Assembly (NCBI GenBank): GCA_019420275.1 | Contig: JAHZHN010000001.1 | Span: 186,001-250,000 of the forward strand | Direction of reading: 5' to 3' | Length of the DNA stretch: 64,000 nt | DNA from: Clostridiales bacterium | GTDB taxonomy: Bacteria > Bacillota > Clostridia > Lachnospirales > Lachnospiraceae | Shown: one piece after another, positions 17,462 through 26,462 of the stretch | Position numbering within the stretch: position 1 is the first letter of the stretch | Layout of the letters: the number at the start of each line of letters is the position of its first letter | The notes under the pieces: model-generated | The model's database searches: none | What the model saw: the letters and a program-made list of their open reading frames with translations, nothing else | What the model was told of the DNA's origin: nothing | Made by a program: the position numbers and the translations under genes

Positions 17462-17530
17462 AATTTCAAAAATACTGAAACAAATAGGCCGCATATGATC
17501 TAAAAATTTTCTGTGATTTCTCCTCCTGCT

Positions 17531-18154
17531 TTATAAGTCCATCTGCCTTCTTAAAAGCTGTACGGCCTTCTTTTCAATCCGGCTGACATAAGATCTGGAT
17601 ATATTTAATTTCGCAGCCACCTCTTTCTGCGTCATAGGATCTGTTCCATATAATCCATACCGCATAATCAATGTCTTCTTCTCCTTGGTTGATTCCATTT
17701 TTGAAAGAAGGCTGTATATCTGTTTGATTTTTTCATCCTGATCTATCTTCTTTACCAAATCTATCTCATCGGCTCCCAGCACATCCAAAAGGTGTATCTC
17801 ATTACCTTCTTTGTCGACTCCGATTGGCTCGTAAAGTGATGTATCTTTCGATGTTTTCCTTTCCTGCCGCAGCATCATCAGCAATTCATTTTCTATGCAT
17901 CGTGATGCATAAGTGACCAGTCTGTGTCCTTTTTCTATCTTATACGTATTGATCGCCTTGATCAGTCCGATGGTTCCAACAGAAATCAGATCGTCTTTAT
18001 CTCGATCGAAATTATGGTATTTCTTAACAATATGAGCAACCAGGCGAAGATTATGTTCCACCAGCAGATTTCTTGCTTCCATATCTCCTTGATGGCTTAG
18101 CATTAGATAGTGACGTTCTTCTTCCGGTGATAATGGTTCCAGAAATGCCTGCAA
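17531..18154 (-). CDS. sigK: Sporulation sigma factor SigK (no visible pro-sequence)
   Basis: A 207-residue sigma-70 factor. Region 2 includes NLRLVAHIVKKYHN, DLISVGTIGLIKAI and RLVTYASRCIENELLM, and region 4 has MTQKEVAAKLNISRSYVSRIEKKA. This matches SigK, the late mother-cell factor. The start is TTG at 18154 with AGAAGGG about ten bases upstream. An in-frame stop lies only five codons before it, so there is no room for the hydrophobic pro-peptide that B. subtilis SigK carries. The gene is contiguous, with no skin-type insertion. It appears to be transcribed alone. Confidence 0.85.
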   Translation of the reverse strand: MQAFLEPLSPEEERHYLMLSHQGDMEARNLLVEHNLRLVAHIVKKYHNFDRDKDDLISVGTIGLIKAINTYKIEKGHRLVTYASRCIENELLMMLRQERKTSKDTSLYEPIGVDKEGNEIHLLDVLGADEIDLVKKIDQDEKIKQIYSLLSKMESTKEKKTLIMRYGLYGTDPMTQKEVAAKLNISRSYVSRIEKKAVQLLRRQMDL

Positions 18155-18461
18155 AAGAAAAGCACCCTTCTAAGCCTTTTTATCATATTATGATTTCAGG
18201 CCCAAAAAAGTGCTTTTCCTCTCATCAATTCCATTGAAAATCCATTGTCTGTATCTTATTTTTAACGATAGGATTTCTGATAAATGGAAATTATATTTTT
18301 CTCATTTATATGGTTCATCCAATCTAAAGGCAGAACAAAGATAATCCCACTAGAAAAACAGATAAAAAAGCCATGAAGTCAAAACTTAAGCTCCATAGCT
18401 TTTATGTCTTGTAATTCTAACTGCAGCAATTTATGCTGCAGTTAAATTTTCAATCAACTCT
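18155..18461. other. Intergenic stretch between trhP and sigK
   Basis: 307 bases with no convincing gene. It holds two hairpins near the trhP end (described separately) and the AT-rich leader of sigK. I see no clear sigma-E consensus by eye. Confidence 0.6.
18366..18404 (-). terminator. Terminator of the ireB-to-trhP run
   Basis: On the minus strand, AAAAGCTATGGAG pairs with CTTCATGGCTTTT (two G-U type pairs) and is followed by a T run. Upstream of it lies a second perfect 11-base dyad, TAACTGCAGCA / TGCTGCAGTTA (18418-18428 / 18434-18444). Confidence 0.75.
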
Positions 18462-19685
18462 CTATTCTTTTCTTCTTAAAAGATATCCATCTTCTATTCT
18501 CTGTCCAAAATCAACATAAATCATCTGTTTTGGATGCGGCGCTGATTCCATCTGATTTCCCTCTTCATCTTCTATTGCCTTCACAGTTACTTCCAGATTC
18601 GTTCCATCAGGAATCATGACCTCAATTGTCTCACCGACAGAAAACTTATTTTTCTGTTCTAATAGGGCATATCCTTTCTCATTATGCCCCTGAACGATTC
18701 CGATATATGTGTAATTTTTAATATACGTATTATTATCATAGATTTGAGAATTCTCATTCGTTTTTCCAAAATAAAATCCTGTTGTAAACTGTCGGTAAGT
18801 ACATTTTGCAATTTCTTCCCGATAATATTCCATATTGGCTTTATATTTTTCTACAGATTCCTCACAATCATCAATCGCTTTCCGATAAGTTCTTGCAACT
18901 GCTGCCACATAAAGCGCAGTCTTCATCCGCCCTTCAATCTTCAGGCTGTCAATACCTGCCTCCAGAATCTGATCAATATATTCTACCATACACAAATCTT
19001 TAGAATTAAAAATATAAGTTCCTCTCTCGTTTTCATAAACCGGCATGTACTCTCCTGGCCTTGTTTCTTCCATCACTGCATATTTCCATCGACATGGATG
19101 TGTACATTCACCACTGTTGGCATTTCTTCCTGTAAAATAATTACTTAACAAACATCTTCCGGAATGAGAAATACACATAGCTCCGTGCACAAATGCTTCA
19201 ATTTCCATATCTTCAGGAATATGCGCCCGGATTTCCTTGATTTCTGCCAGCGATAACTCTCTAGCTGCGACAACCCTGGAAGCTCCCTGCTGATACCAGA
19301 AATTGTAGGTAGCATAGTTTGTACTGTTTGCCTGTGTGCTGACGTGGCGGTCAATCTCAGGACATTCTTCTTTTGCAATCATAAACACACCTGGATCTGA
19401 TATAATCAGCGCATCTGGTCCAATTGCCTTCAACTCTCTAAAATACTCCCGGATTCCCTCTAAATCCCCATTATGAGCCACAATATTAGCTGTGATATAA
19501 ACTTTGACTCCATGCTGATGAGCAAAATCTACTCCTTCTTTTACATCTTCCATCGAAAAATTTTTTGCTTTTGCCCGAAGCCCATACATCTCTCCTCCAA
19601 TATATACTGCATCTGCTCCATAAAGAACTGCTGTCTTTAAGACTTCCAGGTTACTTGCTGGAATTAATAATTCACTCTTTCTCAT
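18462..19685 (-). CDS. trhP: Peptidase U32-family tRNA hydroxylation protein (TrhP-like)
   Basis: A 407-residue U32 protein. It begins ELLIPASNLEVLKTAVLYGADAVYIGG and has the family cysteine cluster region (HGAMCISHSGRCLLSNYFTGR, then ECTHPCRW). Members described as TrhP use prephenate-derived chemistry to make 5-hydroxyuridine at tRNA position 34. It overlaps the O-methyltransferase gene by 14 bases, as in the B. subtilis yrrMNO cluster, which supports tRNA modification over proteolysis. Only one U32 gene is present here where B. subtilis has two. Confidence 0.85.
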   Translation of the reverse strand: MRKSELLIPASNLEVLKTAVLYGADAVYIGGEMYGLRAKAKNFSMEDVKEGVDFAHQHGVKVYITANIVAHNGDLEGIREYFRELKAIGPDALIISDPGVFMIAKEECPEIDRHVSTQANSTNYATYNFWYQQGASRVVAARELSLAEIKEIRAHIPEDMEIEAFVHGAMCISHSGRCLLSNYFTGRNANSGECTHPCRWKYAVMEETRPGEYMPVYENERGTYIFNSKDLCMVEYIDQILEAGIDSLKIEGRMKTALYVAAVARTYRKAIDDCEESVEKYKANMEYYREEIAKCTYRQFTTGFYFGKTNENSQIYDNNTYIKNYTYIGIVQGHNEKGYALLEQKNKFSVGETIEVMIPDGTNLEVTVKAIEDEEGNQMESAPHPKQMIYVDFGQRIEDGYLLRRKE

Positions 19686-20337
19686 GATTTTCTCCTATTT
19701 TTTGACTGACGGCAACGCCGTCGCCTACGGTCAATATCGCTGTTTCCAGCATACTGTGATTTTTAATAGTATATAAATAATCCCGCATCCGTTTATGAAT
19801 GGTGCGGTCCCGCCTTTCTATGGCGTATCTTGACTTTACGATATCTCCATCCTGAAGGACATTATCTGATATCAATAATCCTTCCGGTGCCAGAAGCCGC
19901 ATCACTTCATCAAGAAAAGCAATATACTGCCCTTTTGCAGCATCCATAAAAATAAAATCGAACGAATCGTCGATTTTTTTTAATATGTCTGCCGCATCAC
20001 CTTCTAATAAAGTGATCTGATCTTCCCGACCCATACTTCTAATATTTTCTTTTGCTTTTTGAATCCGCTTCTCATTCCGCTCAATCGTGACAACTGTACC
20101 GCCCACCGGCTGATACATGTTCATATAGAGGGAAGAAAATCCTACTGCAGCTCCGATTTCCAGAATTTTTTTCGGACGCTTTAAAAGGACCAGGATCTTC
20201 AGCAGTTCTTTTGTTTCCGGTTTTACAATCGGCACGTGCTGACTCCTGGCCTCTTCCTCTATACGACAGAGTTCCTGATTGCTGTCTTCTTTGATCAGGG
20301 AATGGAGATAATCGGAAATGTGTTCATCAACGATCAT
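19672..20337 (-). CDS. trmR: SAM-dependent O-methyltransferase TrmR (YrrM), tRNA mo5U34
   Basis: A 221-residue class I methyltransferase of the caffeoyl-CoA/catechol OMT fold. The SAM motif is ILEIGAAVGFSSLYM, the acidic loop VVTIERNEKR, and the metal/catalytic region FIFMDAAKGQY...LISDNVL. In B. subtilis the orthologue methylates ho5U34 to 5-methoxyuridine. The start codon overlaps the preceding stop (TAATG) and the 3' end overlaps trhP, so hydroxylation and methylation genes are coupled. Confidence 0.87.
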   Translation of the reverse strand: MIVDEHISDYLHSLIKEDSNQELCRIEEEARSQHVPIVKPETKELLKILVLLKRPKKILEIGAAVGFSSLYMNMYQPVGGTVVTIERNEKRIQKAKENIRSMGREDQITLLEGDAADILKKIDDSFDFIFMDAAKGQYIAFLDEVMRLLAPEGLLISDNVLQDGDIVKSRYAIERRDRTIHKRMRDYLYTIKNHSMLETAILTVGDGVAVSQKIGENHEKE

Positions 20338-20732
20338 TATTGAATCTCCTCTGTCTCATGTTCTCCACATAATATGGATATGATATCATCCATTCCCTGG
20401 GACTGATAAAAATGATATGTCCCAGGAACGAATGATTCGTCTTTATATCTTGAAAAATATTTTCGAATACGAAACCTCCAGGTTCCATTGATCAGTTTCT
20501 TATCTTTCAGCTGATCCGCTACATCCATTTCCGAATCCGAATCCTTTACAACAACTTCAATTGACTGATTTCCATTCCTGTCATAGGCTGGATTGGAAAA
20601 AGTATCCTCTGCCACAAAATACGCGATACAAAATATGCCGAAAATTGCACATATGATCAAAACCCCCACCATAGTCTTAAAAAAGAGGCGGACGGATTCT
20701 GACATCATAAATTTTTTTCCTTTTTTGTACAT
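20337..20732 (-). CDS. MltG/YceG-like membrane protein reduced to the N-terminal part
   Basis: A 131-residue protein with a membrane helix (about 16-41) and an external domain that reads like the LysM-like start of endolytic transglycosylase MltG (VVVKDSDSEMDVADQLKDKK, then FVPGTYHFYQSQGMDDIISIL). Full MltG proteins are about 330-380 residues and carry the catalytic YceG domain after this point; here the frame stops and runs straight into trmR. It holds the slot that full-length MltG (yrrL) occupies in B. subtilis. No catalytic residues remain, so it may be regulatory. Confidence 0.7.
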   Translation of the reverse strand: MYKKGKKFMMSESVRLFFKTMVGVLIICAIFGIFCIAYFVAEDTFSNPAYDRNGNQSIEVVVKDSDSEMDVADQLKDKKLINGTWRFRIRKYFSRYKDESFVPGTYHFYQSQGMDDIISILCGEHETEEIQ

Positions 20733-20759
20733 ATTTCATATCCCCCGCTTATTCTGGCA

Positions 20760-22544
20760 TTATACTTCTGTTATGATTGGAAGAATCATTGGATTTCTCT
20801 TCGTATTTTTCCAAATGTAATTACTCAGAGCCTCCTTGATACTGTTCTTTATTCGAGCCCAGTCTGAAATATTGCGTTCTATACATTCTTCCACTGCCGC
20901 CAGCGCAACTTCCCTGGCTCCTTCCATCAAAGATTCTGATTCTCTTACATAAACAAAACCTCTGGATACTATATCCGGACCGGCAAGAATCTGTCTGCCA
21001 TGTCTCTGAAGTGTCACTGTCGCAATAATCAAACCATTTTGTGACAGCATCTTGCGGTCATTCAGAACAATATTTCCTACATCACCAACTCCCAATCCAT
21101 CTACCAGAATTCCTCCGGCCTGCACTTTTCCAGTCACTTTGCCTTGTCTCTTATTCAGTTCGAGCACGTCCCCTTCCGCAAGTACAAAAGTATTTTGCTT
21201 TGGAATGCCCATCTCAATGGCAAGTTCTTTGTGACGCATCAAATGACGATATTCCCCATGAACTGGAATTGCATATTTAGGTTTTGTCAAAGCATAAATC
21301 AGCCGAATTTCTTCCCGGCAAGCATGACCGGAAACGTGAGTATCTTGGAATACTACTTTAGCTCCCTTGATTGCCAGCTCATTCATGATCTTTGATATAT
21401 TCTTTTCATTTCCAGGAATCGGACTTGAACTGAATATAATGGTGTCTGATGGTACGATCGATACTTTTCTGTGAGTTGAATTTGCCATACGGGATAATGC
21501 TGCCATCTGCTCTCCCTGGCTTCCTGTCGTGATTAAAACAATCTGATCATCCGGATAATTTTTAATTTGATCCGTTTCAATTAAAGTATTTTTAGGAATT
21601 TTTAAATATCCCAATTCAGAAGCTGTGGTAATGATATTTACCATGCTCCTTCCTTCCACCGCAACCTTTCTGCCATATTTATGAGCAGAATTAATAATAT
21701 GCTGCACACGGTCAACATTAGACGCAAACGTTGCGATGATCATACGCCCCTTCAGGTGCTCGGCAAATATACCATCCAGGCGTTTTCCTACATTCTTTTC
21801 CGATAACGTATAGCCCTGCCGTTCCACGTTCGTACTATCCGCCATCAGTGCAAGAACTCCTTTGCTGCCTAATTCTGCGAATTTAGCAAGATCAATTGCC
21901 TCTCCAAACAGCGGCGTATGGTCAATCTTAAAATCACCAGTGTGTATGATAACACCCGCCGGTGTGGTAATTGCCAGTGCAGCCGCATCTGCAATACTAT
22001 GATTGGTCTTAATAAATTCAACCTCAAAAATACCCAACTTGACCTTATCTCCATGGGAAACTACATTCTTCTGGACCTGTTCTGAAATCCCATGCTCCTT
22101 CAGTTTATTGTCAATCAGTGCCATCGTAAGTTTCGTCGCATAGATTGGCATATTAAGTTCCTTTTCAATATACGGAATTGCTCCGATATGATCCTCATGG
22201 CCGTGGGTAATGACAAGACCGCGGATTTTTTTTGCATTCTCCTTCAGATATGTGATATCTGGAATGACCAGATCGATTCCAAGCATATCTTCATCCGGAA
22301 ACGCAAGACCACAGTCCACCACCAGAATCTGGTTATTGCACTCAAACGCCGTAATATTCATTCCGATCTGTCCAAGTCCTCCAAGAGGTATAATTTTGAC
22401 AGAACTTGGCTTCCTGCGTACCGCTCCATTACGGCGTCCTTTTTGATTATGACTGCCGGTTCTGTTATACGTTCTTTTTTCCTTTGTGTTGTTATCTTTC
22501 TTTTGTCTTACCTGTTGTCTTTGTTGCTGTTGATTGTCTCTCAA
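20760..22544 (-). CDS. rnj: Ribonuclease J
   Basis: A 594-residue metallo-beta-lactamase/beta-CASP exo/endoribonuclease. The zinc motif THGHEDH is at 113-119, then HTGDFKID, MADSTNVE, and the late GHA and PVHGEYRHL motifs. A basic, Gln-rich, disordered extension of about 48 residues precedes the catalytic core. The chosen start is TTG at 22544, six bases after GGAGGA; a further TTG eleven codons upstream has no ribosome site. RNase J matures rRNA and degrades mRNA from the 5' end. It lies in the conserved ireB-ruvX-DUF1292-rnj block. Confidence 0.93.
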   Translation of the reverse strand: MRDNQQQQRQQVRQKKDNNTKEKRTYNRTGSHNQKGRRNGAVRRKPSSVKIIPLGGLGQIGMNITAFECNNQILVVDCGLAFPDEDMLGIDLVIPDITYLKENAKKIRGLVITHGHEDHIGAIPYIEKELNMPIYATKLTMALIDNKLKEHGISEQVQKNVVSHGDKVKLGIFEVEFIKTNHSIADAAALAITTPAGVIIHTGDFKIDHTPLFGEAIDLAKFAELGSKGVLALMADSTNVERQGYTLSEKNVGKRLDGIFAEHLKGRMIIATFASNVDRVQHIINSAHKYGRKVAVEGRSMVNIITTASELGYLKIPKNTLIETDQIKNYPDDQIVLITTGSQGEQMAALSRMANSTHRKVSIVPSDTIIFSSSPIPGNEKNISKIMNELAIKGAKVVFQDTHVSGHACREEIRLIYALTKPKYAIPVHGEYRHLMRHKELAIEMGIPKQNTFVLAEGDVLELNKRQGKVTGKVQAGGILVDGLGVGDVGNIVLNDRKMLSQNGLIIATVTLQRHGRQILAGPDIVSRGFVYVRESESLMEGAREVALAAVEECIERNISDWARIKNSIKEALSNYIWKNTKRNPMILPIITEV

Positions 22545-22586
22545 AGTTTTTCCTCCATCTTTCCTCCGGGATGACAATCGATTGTT

Positions 22587-22853
22587 TTATAATCTCACTT
22601 CAAATTCATCAGTTAATTCATTAAAGATTCCTGAAATTATTTTCAGTTCTTCTTCGTCCTCTACAAATTCATAGGACACCATATCGTCTTCCAACTCAAC
22701 TTCTTTCATAATCATAACGACTCCGTCGTCTCCCAGTGAATCAGCAGCCAGAAGATAATTTTTCCCAGCCAGCGTTGTCTGTTCCAGGACATATAATTCA
22801 ATCTCCTGACCTTCCTCATCAAAAAGAAGTATCTTATTATCATTTTTTCCCAT
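22587..22853 (-). CDS. DUF1292 protein (YrzB-like)
   Basis: An 88-residue acidic protein rich in Glu and Asp, matching DUF1292 (LLFDEEGQEIELYVLEQTTLAG and YEFVEDEEEL segments). It lies between ruvX and rnj, the standard position in Firmicutes. The molecular role is not established. Confidence 0.85.
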   Translation of the reverse strand: MGKNDNKILLFDEEGQEIELYVLEQTTLAGKNYLLAADSLGDDGVVMIMKEVELEDDMVSYEFVEDEEELKIISGIFNELTDEFEVRL

Positions 22854-22859
22854 TCGTCC

Positions 22860-23285
22860 TTATCCTTCCCTGCGGGAATCCAGATATCCCTGTAAAATAA
22901 AAGACGCCGCAATCTGATCGATTACTTTTTTGCGGTTTTCACGTCTTACACCGCTTTCCATCAATACCTTTTCAGAAGCAACGGTCGTGAGCCTTTCATC
23001 CCATAAGATGACAGGAATACCGATACGCCGCACTAAAGCATCGCGGAAATCTATCGCAGCATCTCCCCGTTCACCGACTGTATTGTTCATATTCTTTGGA
23101 AACCCAAGCACAATGGCCTCGGCCTGATACTCTCTCACTAACTCCTCAATCCTTGCATATGTTTTACGGAGCTTATTGGCATCCTTCCGGGTGATTGTCT
23201 CCAAAGGCTGTGCTGTCAGCCCAAGGTCATCACTCACCGCAACTCCCACTGTCTTCGTTCCATAATCCAATCCTAATATTCTCAT
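22860..23285 (-). CDS. ruvX: Putative Holliday junction resolvase / pre-16S rRNA nuclease YqgF
   Basis: A 141-residue RNase H-fold nuclease. It starts ILGLDYGTKTVGVAVSD (first catalytic Asp), has AIVLGFPKNMN and ends with the WDERLTT motif and a late Asp. Orthologues process the 5' end of 16S rRNA and were earlier called Holliday resolvases. It lies ten bases after ireB and seven before DUF1292. Confidence 0.92.
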   Translation of the reverse strand: MRILGLDYGTKTVGVAVSDDLGLTAQPLETITRKDANKLRKTYARIEELVREYQAEAIVLGFPKNMNNTVGERGDAAIDFRDALVRRIGIPVILWDERLTTVASEKVLMESGVRRENRKKVIDQIAASFILQGYLDSRREG

Positions 23286-23294
23286 AACCTGGCC

Positions 23295-23549
23295 TTACCT
23301 GAGTTTTGTATCAATATAATTTTCCAGCAGAGCTTCGATGATTTCATCACGTTCTACCTTATTGATAATGCTCCGGGCATTCTTATGACTGGTTATATAC
23401 GTAGGATCTCCTGACATAATGTAGCCTACCATCTGATTTACAGGATTGTAACCTTTTTCCTGCAGTGCTTCATATACACGGGCTAAAATCATGTGCACAT
23501 CAAGCTCTTCTTTTACAACCGAAAAATGTTGTGTACGATTGTTATCCAT
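23295..23549 (-). CDS. ireB: IreB-family regulatory phosphoprotein
   Basis: An 84-residue protein (YrzL/IreB). The family hallmark IL-R-YEAL-EKGYNPVNQMVGYIMSGDPTYI is present in full length. In Enterococcus, IreB is phosphorylated by the transmembrane Ser/Thr kinase IreK. It starts the operon running to trhP. Confidence 0.92.
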   Translation of the reverse strand: MDNNRTQHFSVVKEELDVHMILARVYEALQEKGYNPVNQMVGYIMSGDPTYITSHKNARSIINKVERDEIIEALLENYIDTKLR

Positions 23550-23646
23550 ATTATCACGTCCCTTTCATGTAATCTTATTCTAATATAAAAATTTAAAAAT
23601 AGCAATGGCAAACCATAAAATTTCACTTTCGCTTAACATTTTTCTC

Positions 23647-24966
23647 TTATGGTACAAGGATTGCTTCTACATATCCATCCTCTGAAATTTTTGTCAATTC
23701 TGTTTTCACAATCTGATGATCCAGAGGAATCTTAGAATAGGCTGCAGTCCTGATATATTCTCTGGTATGTCCTACATACCAGTCTTTTTTCCCTCGCAAT
23801 TCTTCTTCCATCAAGACTTCTTTTTCTTTGCCAAGCTGTGCTTCCTCAAAAGCTTTTTTATTTCTTGCAGCCATCTCCAAAAGAATATCACTTCTCTTTG
23901 TCTTGATCTGGTCAGGAACCTGATGATCCATGGCGGCTGCCTTTGTGCCTTTACGGACAGAATATTTAAAAATATGCATTTCATACAGTTGTATTTCTTC
24001 CAGGAATTTTCTTGTTATTTCGAATTCCTCCTCTGTTTCTCCAGGAAAACCTACAATAATATCTGTCGTTAGTGCCGGCATGTCAAAGAACTCCCGGATC
24101 TTCTCACATTTTTCTCTGATATCTTTTGTCGTATATTTTCGGTTCATCCTGGCAAGCACTGTATCACATCCGCTCTGAAGAGATAAATGGAAATGCGGAC
24201 AGAAATTATCAAGACGACTCAGTCTCTCCAGAACATCTTCGGTTATAAATCCCGGTTCCAGAGAGCCCAGCCGTATCCGCATCACTCCTTCGATCTGTGA
24301 TATCTCCTCCAGCAGATCGATGAGACGGATGTCTCCTAAATCAGTGCCATAAGAAGTTACATGGATCCCAGTTATAACAAATTCACGGCAGCCCTTGCAT
24401 GCAAGATTCCTGATTTCTTCCAGAACATCTTCTTTCTGTCTGCTGCGGACTCGTCCCCTGGCATAAGGAATAATACAATAAGAGCAGAACTGATTACAGC
24501 CATCCTGCACTTTAATATATGCTCTTGTGTGGGTCTCGATATGATCCACATGAAGATTTTCAAAGGTGCGGTCTGCCGCAATATCCAATACTTTGGTTTC
24601 CGGCATACTTTCCGGTTCAAAATCTTCCAAAATTTTTACAAGATCTTTCTTTTTATTATTCCCAATAATAAGATCTATATGTTCATCCGCTGCCAGTTCT
24701 TTTTTCCCAACCTGAGCATAACAGCCTACAGCCACAACAACGACATTCGGATTTTTTCGCTTTGCCCGATGGAGCATCTGCCTAGATTTTCTCTCTGCCA
24801 TATTTGTGACAGAACATGTATTTACGATATAAATATCCGGCTCATCTCCGGCACCGACAATCGTTACCCCGGCATTTTCCAGCATGGAACGCATAGCGTC
24901 CGTCTCATACTGGTTGACCTTGCAGCCCAAGGTGACAATTGCCGCCTTTTTCCCATATATATCCAT
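23647..24966 (-). CDS. mtaB: tRNA t6A37 methylthiotransferase MtaB
   Basis: A 439-residue methylthiotransferase. The N-terminal UPF0004 domain has TLGCKVNQYETDAM and NTCSVT, and the radical SAM core has CNQFCSYCIIPYARG. A C-terminal TRAM-like region follows. It converts t6A37 to ms2t6A37 in tRNAs reading ANN codons. In many Firmicutes mtaB follows prmA-rsmE; here thiI and the desulfurase lie between. It is monocistronic by spacing. Confidence 0.94.
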   Translation of the reverse strand: MDIYGKKAAIVTLGCKVNQYETDAMRSMLENAGVTIVGAGDEPDIYIVNTCSVTNMAERKSRQMLHRAKRKNPNVVVVAVGCYAQVGKKELAADEHIDLIIGNNKKKDLVKILEDFEPESMPETKVLDIAADRTFENLHVDHIETHTRAYIKVQDGCNQFCSYCIIPYARGRVRSRQKEDVLEEIRNLACKGCREFVITGIHVTSYGTDLGDIRLIDLLEEISQIEGVMRIRLGSLEPGFITEDVLERLSRLDNFCPHFHLSLQSGCDTVLARMNRKYTTKDIREKCEKIREFFDMPALTTDIIVGFPGETEEEFEITRKFLEEIQLYEMHIFKYSVRKGTKAAAMDHQVPDQIKTKRSDILLEMAARNKKAFEEAQLGKEKEVLMEEELRGKKDWYVGHTREYIRTAAYSKIPLDHQIVKTELTKISEDGYVEAILVP

Positions 24967-25051
24967 AAATTTCCCTTTCTATTGACTTTTTGATAAAATG
25001 CGGGTACACTAGTCCTTGAATTCTGAAACCAACGGATCTAAGGAGATTATT

Positions 25052-25285
25052 ATGTGTTCTATCATGATTCAACTTCATTCAATCAAAGAACTTGATTCTT
25101 TTATTGACATTATCAATCAATATCCTGGCAGCTATGAAATTGCCAAAGGTTCCTATATAGTCAGCGCGAAATCACTGATGACCCTTCTAAGCTTGGATCT
25201 CTCGAAACCTTTCAAACTCATCATTTCCTCAGAAAACGCGGACGAGGTTCTTAACAAAATTCAGCCGTTTATTTTACATGAATAA
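25052..25285 (+). CDS. HPr-like protein without the active-site histidine motif
   Basis: A 77-residue protein. Its second half follows HPr (YIVSAKSLMTLLSLDLSKPFKLIIS, then a terminal helix), but the phosphorylation motif GLHARP of true HPr is absent; the first strand runs IQLHSIKELDSFIDII. The ATG at 25052 has AAGGAG eight bases upstream. The last 17 bases overlap tail-to-tail with thiI. It cannot act as an ordinary PTS phosphocarrier. Confidence 0.7.
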   Translation: MCSIMIQLHSIKELDSFIDIINQYPGSYEIAKGSYIVSAKSLMTLLSLDLSKPFKLIISSENADEVLNKIQPFILHE

Positions 25286-26447
25286 CCTCAGTTGTATCAA
25301 TAGCTTCTTTCATCAAATCATCGATCACATCTTTCAGATGTTCTTCTGATTTCTGAATTCTTTTCAAATTTCCTTTTGTTACCGGATGTTTTGCTACAAA
25401 AATCGTACAGCAGTCTTCAAATGGCTGTATAGATGTCTCAAACGTTCCAATCTTTTCTGCAATATCTACGATTTCCTGCTTATCCATGCCAATACACGGA
25501 CGGAAAACCGGAAGCTCACATACTTCATTGGTGATTGCCAGATTGTGAATTGTCTGACTTGCTACCTGTCCGATGCTTTCTCCTGTAATCAACGCCAGAT
25601 CATCTCTTTTTTTTGCGAAATGTTCCGCAATCTTCATCATATATCTTCGCATGATGATTGTTAATTCATCATGAGGGCATTTTTCATAAATTGCGAGCTG
25701 AATATCCGTAAAGTTAACCACGTGCAGATCAATTGGTCCCGCATACTGGGCAACGATTTTAGCCAGATCTACTACTTTTTGTTTCGCTCTCTCACTTGTA
25801 TAAGGCGGAGCATGGAAATATGTGGCATCGATTCTTACTCCTCGTTTTGCAATCATATAACCTGCTACCGGGCTGTCAATTCCTCCAGACAACAGCAGCA
25901 TGGCTCTTCCATTGGTTCCTACCGGCATTCCGCCTGGTCCTTTAATTTCCTGAGAATAAATATAGATATATTTCCTCACCTCAATATTCACCATCACATC
26001 TGGATGATGTACATCAACCTTGATTCCTTCAAACGCATCCAGCATCTTTTCTCCAATATCCATATTCAGCTCCATAGAAGTCATAGGAAACTGCTTGTCT
26101 CCTCTGCGGGCATGAACTTTGAATGTAAAATCTTTGACAGGATACTGCTCATCGATAAATGCCAGAACCATTTTTCTTAGATGTTCGATATCTTTTGTTT
26201 CTTCCACTACCATTGGACAGATTGCGACGATTCCGAAAACTTTCTGCAAAGCCTCTACCGCCTCATCATAATCAAATTCTCCCCTGCCTTCAACAAACAT
26301 GCGGCCAGATTCTTTCCGGACATCAAAATCCCCTACTGGCTTCATGGCAAAACGAATCTGACGCATCAAAGCGTCTTCAAACATAAAGCGATTCTTTCCT
26401 TTAATCGCAATTTCTCCATACTTGATCAAAAAGGCTGTTACCTTCAT
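25269..26447 (-). CDS. thiI: tRNA 4-thiouridine synthetase ThiI
   Basis: A 392-residue protein with a ferredoxin-like/THUMP N-terminus (to about 165) and a PP-loop ATPase domain with LLSGGIDSPVAGYM. There is no C-terminal rhodanese domain, the usual state in Firmicutes. It uses persulfide sulfur for s4U8 in tRNA. The desulfurase gene ends 15 bases upstream, so donor and acceptor are one operon. Confidence 0.94.
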   Translation of the reverse strand: MKVTAFLIKYGEIAIKGKNRFMFEDALMRQIRFAMKPVGDFDVRKESGRMFVEGRGEFDYDEAVEALQKVFGIVAICPMVVEETKDIEHLRKMVLAFIDEQYPVKDFTFKVHARRGDKQFPMTSMELNMDIGEKMLDAFEGIKVDVHHPDVMVNIEVRKYIYIYSQEIKGPGGMPVGTNGRAMLLLSGGIDSPVAGYMIAKRGVRIDATYFHAPPYTSERAKQKVVDLAKIVAQYAGPIDLHVVNFTDIQLAIYEKCPHDELTIIMRRYMMKIAEHFAKKRDDLALITGESIGQVASQTIHNLAITNEVCELPVFRPCIGMDKQEIVDIAEKIGTFETSIQPFEDCCTIFVAKHPVTKGNLKRIQKSEEHLKDVIDDLMKEAIDTTEVIHVK

Positions 26448-26462
26448 TTCCTTCTCCCTTTC

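Noticed and set aside
18418..18444. Perfect dyad TAACTGCAGCA/TGCTGCAGTTA as the main trhP terminator
   Set aside because: There is no T-tract after it on the minus strand; the hairpin at 18366-18404 has one and is the better call. The dyad may be an accessory structure or a binding site.
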